Of a stretch of DNA of 64,000 nucleotides, positions 9,421 to 16,192 are shown one piece after another. The notes below the pieces were generated by a model, which saw only the letters and a list, made by a program, of their open reading frames with translations, was not told the origin of the DNA and did not search any database. The stretch is from an uncultured Roseobacter sp. (GTDB lineage Bacteria > Pseudomonadota > Alphaproteobacteria > Rhodobacterales > Rhodobacteraceae). Each line of letters opens with the position of its first letter. The first letter of the stretch is position 1. The stretch spans positions 310,001 through 374,000 of the forward strand of contig NZ_CANLNE010000003.1 of assembly GCF_947492555.1 (NCBI RefSeq), written 5' to 3'. The translations under genes and the position numbers were made by a program.

Positions 9421-9972
9421 ATGGCTGTGAATGAAGAGCACTATGTCCTGCCGCGCCCGGAGTTCGACAAGCCGGTGAAAATCCTGATTGTCGTGGCGCC
9501 CTACTACAAGGATATCGCCGATAATCTGGTGGCCGGGGCCAAAGCCGAGATCGAAGCGGCAGGTGCCACTTGGGAACTGGTGGAAATGCCCGGCGCGCTC
9601 GAAGTGCCGACGGCCATCGGCATCTCCGACCGGCGCAGCAATTTCGATGGTTACGTGGCGCTTGGCTGCGTGATCCGTGGCGAGACCACGCATTATGAAA
9701 CCGTCTGCAATGACAGCAGCCGGGCCTTGCAATTGCTGGGCCTGCAGGGGCTTTGCATCGGCAACGGCATCCTGACGGTGGAGACCCGGGCGCAGGCCGA
9801 GGTGCGCGCCGACGTGCAGGGCCAGAACAAAGGCGGCGGGGCGGCGGCGGCGGCCTTGCATCTGGTGGCCATGGCCCGTAAATGGGCCACCCAATCCAAA
9901 GGCATCGGGTTCAAGCCAGCAGGGCAGGACACGCTGATCGCCGGTTCAAGTGACGGATCCAAAACCGCATGA
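9421..9972 (+). CDS. ribH: 6,7-dimethyl-8-ribityllumazine synthase
   Basis: Lumazine synthase condenses the RibB product with the pyrimidine from the RibD branch. The 183-residue protein shows ILIVVAPYYKDIADNL near residue 21, VEMPGALEVPTAI near 58, and GCVIRGETTHYETV (about 82-95) with the catalytic His. It is slightly longer than usual at both ends. A C-terminal tail of about 30 residues follows the conserved domain. Start is 3 bp after the ribB stop with AAGGAGTG before the ATG, and the stop overlaps nusB by 4 bp (ATGA). Confidence 0.95.
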   Translation: MAVNEEHYVLPRPEFDKPVKILIVVAPYYKDIADNLVAGAKAEIEAAGATWELVEMPGALEVPTAIGISDRRSNFDGYVALGCVIRGETTHYETVCNDSSRALQLLGLQGLCIGNGILTVETRAQAEVRADVQGQNKGGGAAAAALHLVAMARKWATQSKGIGFKPAGQDTLIAGSSDGSKTA

Positions 9973-10451
9973 CATCGCTGCATGGCAACCTCTCCGGCAA
10001 CCAGCGCCGGAAAATGAAATCCGCCGCCCGGCTTTATGCCGTGCAGGCGCTGTTCCAGATGGAGCATTCCGCGCAGACCGTCGAAGCGGTGCGGGCGGAA
10101 TTCCTCGATCACCGGTTCGGCGCGACCTATGACGGCGACGAGATGCAGGACGGCGATGTCGAGCTGTTCGAGGCCGTTCTTGAAGACGCGGTGAACCACC
10201 AGGCTCCGATTGACCAGATGACCGACCGGGCGCTGGTGGCGAAATGGCCCATCGCGCGGATTGACCCGACGCTGCGGGCGCTGTTCCGGGCTGCAGGGGC
10301 AGAGTTCCAGCGCAAGAACGCGCCTCCCAAAGTTGTGATCACCGAATATGTCGACGTGGCGCGCGCCTTTTTCCCCGATGGCAAGGAGCCAAAGTTCGTG
10401 AATGCGGTGCTGGATCACATGGCCCGCGAAGCGCAACCGGAAGCCTTTTGA
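9969..10451 (+). CDS. nusB: Transcription antitermination protein NusB
   Basis: NusB, with NusE (S10), binds boxA RNA and prevents premature termination of rRNA transcripts. The 160-residue protein has RRKMKSAARLYAVQALFQME at the N terminus, the middle LRALFRAAGAEF segment, VVITEYVDVARAFFPDGKEPKFVNAVLDH near the C terminus, all family hallmarks. The ATG overlaps the ribH stop. The ribH-nusB pair is widely conserved. The gene ends the riboflavin unit; the next gene starts 43 bp downstream. Confidence 0.94.
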   Translation: MTSLHGNLSGNQRRKMKSAARLYAVQALFQMEHSAQTVEAVRAEFLDHRFGATYDGDEMQDGDVELFEAVLEDAVNHQAPIDQMTDRALVAKWPIARIDPTLRALFRAAGAEFQRKNAPPKVVITEYVDVARAFFPDGKEPKFVNAVLDHMAREAQPEAF

Positions 10452-10494
10452 ATTCGCGCGTGACGGCGCTATGATCAGGGCAAAGGAGAAATCC

Positions 10495-10803
10495 ATGCCG
10501 CGAGTCGTCAGATTATACGTGAAAAGCGCGTTGACCGGGTTTGCGGCGGCGGGCGCCTTTGTTTTCCTTGTTTTATGGCTGAACGTCGCCAATCTGTGGC
10601 ATCTTGTGTCCGGCTCGGACGTGGCCGTGATGGCCGTTGCCGTCTTTTGGGTGCTCAACGGCATCGTGTTTTCCGGCGTGCAATTTGCCTGGGCGATCAC
10701 CGCGATGGCGGACAAACCCGATCCGGGCGATGGCGGTGGTTTCGGCCCCCGGCAGGGGGTGCCCGTGATGGTTGCAGAGACGGTGCGTAAAGAGTCCTGT
10801 TAG
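10495..10803 (+). CDS. Small two-TM membrane protein, unknown function
   Basis: I do not recognise this 102-residue protein. Two hydrophobic segments at about residues 10-32 and 40-68 predict a hairpin in the inner membrane, followed by a glycine-rich polar tail. The ATG at 10495 is preceded by AAAGGAGAAATCC, a good ribosome binding site, so it is preferred to the longer in-frame ORF that overlaps nusB. The short distance to nusB suggests that it may be read with the riboflavin operon. Confidence 0.65.
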   Translation: MPRVVRLYVKSALTGFAAAGAFVFLVLWLNVANLWHLVSGSDVAVMAVAVFWVLNGIVFSGVQFAWAITAMADKPDPGDGGGFGPRQGVPVMVAETVRKESC

Positions 10804-10875
10804 CGCTATTTCGCGTCATTTGCCTCTGGACATTTCGGCATCAAGTGCCATCTTCTAAGACAAAGGAGACTGGCA

Positions 10876-10989
10876 ATGTTCGATTTCATCCTTCGTTTGA
10901 TCCGCAGTGCGTTCGCGCAGCCGCAGCGCGAGGAATTGCTGATCCCTGTCCGTGTCGAAGAGAAGCGGGCGCTGCACAAGCGTCGCTGA
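10876..10989 (+). CDS. Putative 37-residue small protein
   Basis: A short reading frame encodes MFDFILRLIRSAFAQPQREE and 17 further residues rich in Arg, Lys and Glu, ending KRR. It starts with ATG 5 bases after AAAGGAGAC, one of the best ribosome binding sites nearby. The amphipathic N-terminal helix could associate with the membrane. It is 72 bp downstream of the previous gene. No function can be proposed. Conservation in related genomes would decide whether it is real. Confidence 0.45.
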   Translation: MFDFILRLIRSAFAQPQREELLIPVRVEEKRALHKRR

Positions 10990-11264
10990 TCCGGTACCGG
11001 ACTGCCCTCTGAGTGCTAGAATATCTTGCGGGTCTGTGTGACGGGCCCGCTGCAACCGTTTGGTTTTTTATTCCCGAGGACCTGTATATACAGGTGGGCG
11101 CCAGGTAACTTGGCCAGGGCCAGGACAGAGCCAGCTCCCTCGGATTTGCTTAAGGCCACTGGAACGTAACCAGTCACGCGAAGAGCAGAACCCGTCACCT
11201 GTCTCACTTAGGCCGCCACCCACCGGGTAACAAGGGGCAATACCAACAGAGCGCAGGAATGTCC
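10990..11264. other. Non-coding stretch before mmcB, with a 14-bp perfect palindrome
   Basis: This gap of roughly 275 bp holds no convincing gene on either strand. The only structured element I see is the perfect palindrome CCTGTATATACAGG at 11081-11094. It resembles the ends of a gammaproteobacterial LexA site but has a 4-base instead of 8-base centre, so it should not be called one. The mmcB promoter and LexA box follow directly. Confidence 0.5.
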
Positions 11265-11293
11265 TTGCGCGATGTTCCCGATATGTTCATATT
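11265..11293 (+). promoter_or_regulatory. mmcB promoter (TTGCGC-N17-CATATT) with LexA/SOS box
   Basis: GTTCCCGATATGTTC at 11274-11288 is an exact match to the alphaproteobacterial LexA operator GTTC-N7-GTTC. It lies in the spacer of a plausible promoter: -35 TTGCGC at 11265-11270, 17-bp spacer, -10 CATATT at 11288-11293. Transcription would start near 11300, the first base of the mmcB ATG, so the message may be leaderless. LexA binding would block the polymerase. Confidence 0.8.
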
Positions 11294-11299
11294 TGGTGC

Positions 11300-11758
11300 A
11301 TGGCGCATGATGATCTGCAGAGTTTCCAACCCGGCCAGCTTCTGGCCCGTGGGGCGGCGCGGCTTCTGGCGAGCTACGGGTTCGCGAGCGTTGAAGAGCT
11401 TGTGCCCACCCGCGGATTGCGGGTCGATCTGATGGGGTTGGGTCCGAAAGGCGAGATCTGGGTGATCGAGTGTAAATCGAGTCGGGCCGACTATCAGTCA
11501 GACAACAAATGGCAGGGCTATCTGGAGTGGTGTGATCGGTTTTTCTGGGCGGTGGATGACAGCTTCCCGACGGAGCTTTTGCCGCTGGAAACCGGGTTGA
11601 TCATCGCGGATGCCTACGGCGCGGAAGTGATCCGCATGGGCCCGGAAGACAAACTGGCGGCGGCCCGCAGGAAAACCATGGTTCAGAAACTCGCGACCAC
11701 GGCCGCGCGCCGTTTGCAAGGCCTGCGTGACCCCGACATGGGGCTGGACTGGGGTTAG
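11300..11758 (+). CDS. mmcB: MmcB family DNA repair protein
   Basis: MmcB is a putative endonuclease of the damage response; in Caulobacter it belongs to the SOS regulon and its loss raises sensitivity to mitomycin C. The 152-residue protein has the expected core: ARGAARLLASYGFASVEEL, GLRVDLMGLGPKGEIWVIECKSSRADYQSD (about residues 40-75, with D and ECK as PD-(D/E)XK-like residues), and WQGYLEWCDRFFWAV. No Shine-Dalgarno sequence precedes the ATG, consistent with a leaderless transcript. A LexA box lies just upstream. It converges on the next minus-strand gene with a 4-bp overlap. Confidence 0.85.
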   Translation: MAHDDLQSFQPGQLLARGAARLLASYGFASVEELVPTRGLRVDLMGLGPKGEIWVIECKSSRADYQSDNKWQGYLEWCDRFFWAVDDSFPTELLPLETGLIIADAYGAEVIRMGPEDKLAAARRKTMVQKLATTAARRLQGLRDPDMGLDWG

Positions 11759-11952
11759 CGTTTGTCGCCGCGCATGTTCCGCGCCCGATTGGCGGCGGCA
11801 GTGATCTCATCGGCGATTTCATCGGCATCATCGGGTGAGAAATCCATTGGAATTTCAAGGCCCTGCGATTCGACATAGATGCGGACCATACCCTTGTCGG
11901 TGGGTCCGATCTGCAAATTGGCCTCAATCTCGCGTTCGGTGTCGATGCCCAT
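11755..11952 (-). CDS. Small acidic conserved protein (DUF6324-like)
   Basis: This 65-residue acidic protein (MGIDTEREIEANLQIGP at the start, ending RARNMRGDKR) resembles short Rhodobacteraceae proteins annotated as DUF6324; that assignment is from memory. No cofactor motif or membrane segment is visible. CAGGAGACATCAC precedes the ATG, which decides the start over the longer reading frame reaching 12534. The last 4 bp overlap mmcB on the opposite strand. The start faces the acetyltransferase gene 82 bp away, so a divergent promoter region lies between. Confidence 0.65.
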   Translation of the reverse strand: MGIDTEREIEANLQIGPTDKGMVRIYVESQGLEIPMDFSPDDADEIADEITAAANRARNMRGDKR

Positions 11953-12033
11953 GTGATGTCTCCTGAGTGAAGTGGATGCATCGCTAGCCTGCGCGGGGTT
12001 GAAAGGCAAGACGACTTGGGATTTGGTGCCGAC

Positions 12034-12516
12034 ATGGATAGCGTGACCATCAGACGGTTTACCGCCGACGACCGAGACTGGCTCGTGGATCAGCATGGCC
12101 GGCTTTATGCGCAGACCGAAGGATTTGACGACAGCTTTGGTATTCTGGTGGGTGACATCCTGGATGCCTTCCTGGCGGAACATGATCCTGAATTGGAACG
12201 TGGTTGGATTGCAGAGGAAGAAGGCGCGCGCCTTGGCTCGATTTTCTGTGTCCGACTGTCCGAAAAGACAGCCAAACTGCGGCTGTTCCTGCTGGTGCCG
12301 CGAGCGCGAGGCAAGGGATTGGGCAAACGGCTGTTGGAAACTTGCATGGGCTTTGCAAAGGACCGTGGTTATCAGGGCATGCAACTCTGGACTCATGAAA
12401 GCCACAAGGCGGCCTGTGCACTCTACAAGGCCCATGGCTGGCAGATGGAGAGCACCAAACCGGTGCATTCCTTTGGCCAGGATCTGGTCGAACAGAGCTG
12501 GAGCTATCGCTTCTAA
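12034..12516 (+). CDS. GNAT family N-acetyltransferase
   Basis: The 160-residue protein has a single GNAT domain: VTIRRFTADDRDWLVDQHG at the N terminus, LRLFLLVPRARGKGLGKRLLE (about residues 86-106) with the acetyl-CoA pyrophosphate loop R-x-x-G-x-G, and ALYKAHGWQ near 136. The substrate is unknown. MarR-GNAT proteins share a similar core, but there is no DNA-binding domain here. The ATG at 12034 is preferred to an upstream in-frame GTG at 12016 because the conserved domain starts at once. Confidence 0.82.
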   Translation: MDSVTIRRFTADDRDWLVDQHGRLYAQTEGFDDSFGILVGDILDAFLAEHDPELERGWIAEEEGARLGSIFCVRLSEKTAKLRLFLLVPRARGKGLGKRLLETCMGFAKDRGYQGMQLWTHESHKAACALYKAHGWQMESTKPVHSFGQDLVEQSWSYRF

Positions 12517-12559
12517 CCCTCTTGCAATCTGCAAATGGGGCCGTTAAATCCAACCCAGT

Positions 12560-12636
12560 GCCGCCTTAGCTCAGTTGGTTAGAGCGCCTGATTGTGGATC
12601 AGGAGGTCCCCCGTTCAAGCCGGGGAGGTGGTACCA
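12560..12636 (+). tRNA. tRNA-His (GTG)
   Basis: A full cloverleaf can be drawn: acceptor GCCGCCT/AGGTGGT, D arm with GCTC/GAGC, anticodon stem CCTGA/TCAGG with loop TTGTGGA (anticodon GTG, 12594-12596), variable AGGTC, T stem CCCCG/CGGGG with loop TTCAAGC, and encoded CCA. The base before the acceptor stem is T, not the nearly universal G-1, and the discriminator is A rather than C73. Loss of G-1 and C73 is a known trait of a large alphaproteobacterial group. Confidence 0.95.
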
Positions 12637-12669
12637 CTCTCCCTCCTGCCACTTGAAACTGCAGTCAAA

Positions 12670-12978
12670 CTATTGAACGGAAATCGTTTTTTCGAGCTGA
12701 CCCGTGACGCGGTCGAATATCAGGATCTCGTCGTTATCCGTGACCACGGCGTACCAATCGGGGCCTTGGGTAAAGGAAATGGCCCGCGCATCACCGGGCA
12801 GCGTGATCTCGGTCGGCAGGTCGGGTGCGGGGTCGTTGAAACGCATGACAATCAGGAAGATGATCAGTAGAACACCGCCAATCATCGTCGCGGTCAGCAC
12901 TGTCACCAACCGCCGCAGAAACCTCAGGTTGGCGGGTTCTTGACCCTCCTCATCCGGTCCCAGTTCAGGATTTTCCAT
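12670..12978 (-). CDS. Single-pass membrane protein, DUF6476-like
   Basis: The 102-residue product has an acidic cytoplasmic N terminus (MENPELGPDEEGQEP), one transmembrane helix at about residues 28-48, and a periplasmic C-terminal domain of about 50 residues with a beta-rich pattern (ISFTQGPDWYAVVTDNDEILIFD). It resembles short Rhodobacteraceae proteins filed under a DUF family; I am unsure of the number. The ATG at 12976-12978 (minus strand) shares a CATG with the start of the RluD-like gene, and GGCGGAG precedes it, so each promoter must lie inside the neighbouring gene. Confidence 0.68.
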   Translation of the reverse strand: MENPELGPDEEGQEPANLRFLRRLVTVLTATMIGGVLLIIFLIVMRFNDPAPDLPTEITLPGDARAISFTQGPDWYAVVTDNDEILIFDRVTGQLEKTISVQ

Positions 12979-14026
12979 GCCGCTCCGCCAAATCCGCTTC
13001 TCCATCGACGAAACACCGCCGTCGCGCCTTGATAAGGCGCTTGCGCGCGATGTGCCAGTGGAGGCGGCCCTGTCCCGCACCCGCATCGGGCGTCTGATCG
13101 CAGAGGGGGCGGTCCGGGTAGACGGCACCGTGGCGCAGGACCCCAAGGCCCGGATCGACGCGGGCGCAGAGGTGATCATTGACGTGGAAGAGGCGCAGGA
13201 CAGCCACATTCTGCCCGAAGACATCCCGCTGGACGTGATTTTCGAGGATGATGATCTGATCGTCGTGAATAAACCGGCGGGCATGGTCGTACACCCTGCA
13301 CCCGGCACGCCGTCGGGCACTTTGGTCAATGCTCTGCTGGCACATTGCGGGGCCGACCTGTCCGGGGTGGGTGGGCTGAAACGTCCGGGCATTGTGCACC
13401 GGATCGACAAGGATACGTCGGGCCTTCTGGTCGTGGCAAAGTCGGATGTAGCCCATCATGGGCTCGCGGCGCAGTTCGAGGCGCATTCGGTTGAGCGCTA
13501 TTATCAGGCGCTTGTCTACGGTGTGCCGGATGCAAACGATCCGCGGTTGCGTGGCGTCAAAGGCGCCAGTTTCGAGCCGGGAAACATTCTGAAGCTCACG
13601 ACGCAACTGGCCCGCCACCGCACGGACCGGCAGCGTCAGGCGGTGCTGTTTCACGGCGGTCGTCACGCCGTGACGCGCGCGCGCACGATTGAACGGTTTG
13701 GCCGCCCGCCGGTTCTGGCGCTGATGGAGTGCTGGCTGGAAACCGGGCGCACGCATCAGATCCGGGTGCATCTGGCCCATGCCGGGCACGGTTTGGTGGG
13801 CGATCCCACCTATGGTGGAAAGCGTAAACTTGCTGCGAAGGCGGTGAGCGAACCCGCTGCGCAGGCCATCAAGAATTTCTCGCGACAGGCGCTGCACGCG
13901 GCTGTTTTAGGTTTTGTTCACCCTGTTTCCGGTGAAAATGTGCGGTTCGAAGCGCCTTTACCGCAGGATATGAGCGGTCTGCTTGAAACGGCGCGCGCGT
14001 CTGACACAAACAGCAAGCCTGCGTGA
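12977..14026 (+). CDS. RluA/RluD family 23S rRNA pseudouridine synthase
   Basis: RluD-type enzymes make pseudouridines in helix 69 of 23S rRNA. The 349-residue protein has an N-terminal S4-like domain (RLDKALARDVPVEAALSRTRIGRLI), then the catalytic domain with VVNKPAGMVVHPAPG (about residue 96), the active-site motif HRIDKDTSGLLVV (Asp near 141) and HQIRVHLAHAGHGLVGDPTYGG (about 258-279). It could instead act as RluC or RluA; context does not decide. It starts at the ATG that shares a CATG with the divergent gene and lies 161 bp before rpoH, an order I believe is common in the family. Confidence 0.88.
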   Translation: MPLRQIRFSIDETPPSRLDKALARDVPVEAALSRTRIGRLIAEGAVRVDGTVAQDPKARIDAGAEVIIDVEEAQDSHILPEDIPLDVIFEDDDLIVVNKPAGMVVHPAPGTPSGTLVNALLAHCGADLSGVGGLKRPGIVHRIDKDTSGLLVVAKSDVAHHGLAAQFEAHSVERYYQALVYGVPDANDPRLRGVKGASFEPGNILKLTTQLARHRTDRQRQAVLFHGGRHAVTRARTIERFGRPPVLALMECWLETGRTHQIRVHLAHAGHGLVGDPTYGGKRKLAAKAVSEPAAQAIKNFSRQALHAAVLGFVHPVSGENVRFEAPLPQDMSGLLETARASDTNSKPA

Positions 14027-14125
14027 GCGCACTGACACGTGAAGTGTTAACGCTGGCGCTTTATGTCAGTCTTTCGTTAATCCGACAGTTGTATCGTTTC
14101 CGTTAACATTTTTCGGGTCAGACAA

Positions 14126-14154
14126 CTTGAACTGATCAGTTCAGACCCTATTTA
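14126..14154 (+). promoter_or_regulatory. Sigma-32-like promoter of rpoH, overlapping a 16-bp palindrome
   Basis: CTTGAAC at 14126-14132, a 13-bp spacer and CCCTATTTA at 14146-14154 match the heat-shock sigma consensus (CTTGAAA, 13-15 bp, CCCCATnT). This suggests that RpoH helps transcribe its own gene. A perfect 16-bp palindrome, TGAACTGATCAGTTCA, occupies 14128-14143 and covers the -35 and most of the spacer, so a dimeric regulator could bind there. The start would be near 14160, leaving a leader of about 28 nt. Confidence 0.65.
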
Positions 14155-14187
14155 CTATGTTAAGCCCGTAAACATTGGGAGGCTCCT

Positions 14188-15084
14188 ATGGCAAATTATG
14201 CAAATCTACCGGCGCCAACGCCAGAAGGCGGATTGAACCGCTACATGCAGGAAATCCGTAAATTTCCGCTGTTGGAGCCCGAAGAGGAATACATGCTTGC
14301 AAAAGCATGGGTTGAAAAGGAAGACACGGCTGCGGCGCATAAGATGGTGACATCGCACCTGCGTCTGGCGGCCAAGATCGCCATGGGCTATCGCGGCTAT
14401 GGTCTGCCACAGGCCGAGGTGATTTCGGAAGCCAACGTGGGCCTGATGCAGGCGGTCAAGCGGTTCGACCCCGAAAAAGGGTTCCGCCTGGCGACCTATG
14501 CCATGTGGTGGATTCGTGCCTCTATCCAGGAATATATCCTGCGCAGCTGGAGCCTGGTGAAGCTTGGGACGACGTCTGGCCAGAAAAAGCTCTTCTTTAA
14601 CCTGCGCAAGGCAAAAAACCGCATTGGCGCGCTGGAAGAGGGCGATCTGCGTCCTGAAAACGTGACCCGCATCGCAACCGATCTTGGTGTGACAGAGGCC
14701 GAAGTGGTCTCCATGAACCGGCGCATGTCGGGCGGTGACGCATCCTTGAATGCCACCGTCGGGTCCGAAACCGAAGGTGCGATGCAGTGGCAGGATTGGC
14801 TCGAAGATGAAGATGCCGACCAGGCCGGCGATTACGAGGCGCGTAACGAGCTCGAAGCGCGGCGCGAACTGTTGGGCGAGGCGATGAGCGTGCTCAATGA
14901 TCGCGAGAAGGATATTCTCACGCAACGTCGCCTGTCCGACAAGACGGTCACGCTTGAAGATCTCAGCGCTGAGTATGACGTCAGCCGCGAACGGATTCGG
15001 CAGATCGAAGTGCGCGCATTCGAAAAGCTTCAGAAGAAAATGCGCGACCTTGCTAAGGAAAAGGGAATGATGGCCAGCGCCTGA
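14188..15084 (+). CDS. rpoH: RNA polymerase heat-shock sigma factor RpoH
   Basis: RpoH directs polymerase to heat-shock and, in roseobacters and Rhodobacter, singlet-oxygen response promoters. The 298-residue protein has region 1.2/2 (RYMQEIRKFPLLEPEEEYML; AHKMVTSHLRLAAKIAMGYRGYGLP; FDPEKGFRLATYAMWWIRA), the RpoH box QKKLFFNLR near residue 130 that separates this class from RpoD, and region 4.2 (VTLEDLSAEYDVSRERIRQIE). GGGAGGCTCCT precedes the ATG. A sigma-32-like promoter lies upstream and a terminator follows. Rhodobacteraceae often carry two rpoH genes; which paralogue this is cannot be told here. Confidence 0.95.
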   Translation: MANYANLPAPTPEGGLNRYMQEIRKFPLLEPEEEYMLAKAWVEKEDTAAAHKMVTSHLRLAAKIAMGYRGYGLPQAEVISEANVGLMQAVKRFDPEKGFRLATYAMWWIRASIQEYILRSWSLVKLGTTSGQKKLFFNLRKAKNRIGALEEGDLRPENVTRIATDLGVTEAEVVSMNRRMSGGDASLNATVGSETEGAMQWQDWLEDEDADQAGDYEARNELEARRELLGEAMSVLNDREKDILTQRRLSDKTVTLEDLSAEYDVSRERIRQIEVRAFEKLQKKMRDLAKEKGMMASA

Positions 15085-15109
15085 TCCGACATCATAGCAT
15101 TCTTTCGAG

Positions 15110-15139
15110 ACCCCCGTAGTCTGACGGTTGCGGGGGTTT
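15110..15139 (+). terminator. Rho-independent terminator after rpoH
   Basis: A 7-bp stem ACCCCCG/CGGGGGT encloses a 14-nt loop and is followed by TTA, 26 bp after the rpoH stop. The stem is strong but the U tract is short, so termination may be partial. Confidence 0.6.
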
Positions 15140-15212
15140 ACTATTGTTAAATCATGCCTATCGCACCTGCTTCTGGTTGCGCTAACCTGCGTTGAAACAG
15201 GGAGATATGGGC

Positions 15213-16190
15213 ATGACAACATTGCGTTGGGGCATTCTAGGCGCGTCTAATTTTGCGGCAAACTTCATGGGTCCCGCCATCCATGCGGCGCGGGGGGCAG
15301 AACTGACTGCCCTGGCCACGTCGACGGCAAACAAGGCGGCGCCCTTCGAGGCTTTTGCACCCGGTTTAAGGGTGCACGATAGCTATGATGCGCTATTGGC
15401 CGATGATCAGGTCGATGCCGTTTACATCCCGTTGCCCAACCACTTGCACGTCGACTGGAGCCTGAAAGCGCTGGCGGCCGGGAAACATGTGCTCTGTGAA
15501 AAGCCGATGACTCTGCAGGCGGACCAATTCGATCAGCTGATCGCGGCGCGTGATGCCTCCGGACTGCTGGCCGCCGAAGCCTTCATGATCGTGCATCATC
15601 CGCAATTCGTGCGGGCCAAAGCGTTGATCGCGGAAGGGTCAATCGGGCAATTGCGCCACGTGGACGCGGTATTCTCCTATTTCAATGCGGATCAGGGCAA
15701 TATCCGCAATCAGGCTGCGGCGGGGGGCGGCGGGTTGCCGGACATTGGCGTCTATACCTTCGGGTCAGTGCGCTATGCGACGGGGCAGGAACCGCTTTCG
15801 GTGCCCTTTGCGCATATCGATTACGAAAACGGGGTCGATACCTTCGTGCAGATGGCCGCGAAATTTCCGGATTTCACCTACGCCGCCGTGATTTCCATGC
15901 GCCTATTCAACCGGCAGGAGATCGTGTTCCACGGCGATCAGGGTGTTTTGCGCGTGACTTGCCCGTTTAACGCAGGCGTTTTCGATCAGGCGGAATTATG
16001 TCTGGAATCCAAAATCCACAGCCGCGTGATCGAGAGGTTCCCCGGTGTAAACCACTACGTCCTGCAGGTGGAAGCCTTCGGCGCATCGGTCCACGAGGGC
16101 GTGCCCTATGCGTGCCCGCTGGAATTCAGCAAGGGCACGCAGGCCATGATGGATATGGTTTTTGAGGCGGGTGGCAGGCCGGAGGGCTGA
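15213..16190 (+). CDS. Gfo/Idh/MocA family NAD(P)-dependent oxidoreductase
   Basis: The 325-residue protein has an N-terminal Rossmann fold (WGILGASNFAANF near residues 5-17; VYIPLPNHLHVDW near 73) and the family motif CEKPMTL (about residue 95) with the catalytic lysine, then a C-terminal alpha/beta domain (GGGGLPDIGVYTF). Members oxidise sugars, inositols and related compounds; the closest groups include glucose-fructose oxidoreductase and trans-dihydrobenzenediol dehydrogenase, but the substrate here is unknown. Three in-frame starts exist at 15192 (TTG), 15207 and 15213; CAGGGAG is best spaced for 15213. It converges on the peptidase gene, 2 bp apart. Confidence 0.85.
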   Translation: MTTLRWGILGASNFAANFMGPAIHAARGAELTALATSTANKAAPFEAFAPGLRVHDSYDALLADDQVDAVYIPLPNHLHVDWSLKALAAGKHVLCEKPMTLQADQFDQLIAARDASGLLAAEAFMIVHHPQFVRAKALIAEGSIGQLRHVDAVFSYFNADQGNIRNQAAAGGGGLPDIGVYTFGSVRYATGQEPLSVPFAHIDYENGVDTFVQMAAKFPDFTYAAVISMRLFNRQEIVFHGDQGVLRVTCPFNAGVFDQAELCLESKIHSRVIERFPGVNHYVLQVEAFGASVHEGVPYACPLEFSKGTQAMMDMVFEAGGRPEG

Positions 16191-16192
16191 GA

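Noticed and set aside
11081-11094. Gammaproteobacterial LexA site
   Set aside because: CTGT and ACAG are separated by 4 instead of 8 bases; the real SOS box of this group is at 11274-11288.
11016-11207. 63-codon minus-strand frame in the mmcB upstream gap
   Set aside because: No ribosome binding site, no family resemblance, and no conserved context.
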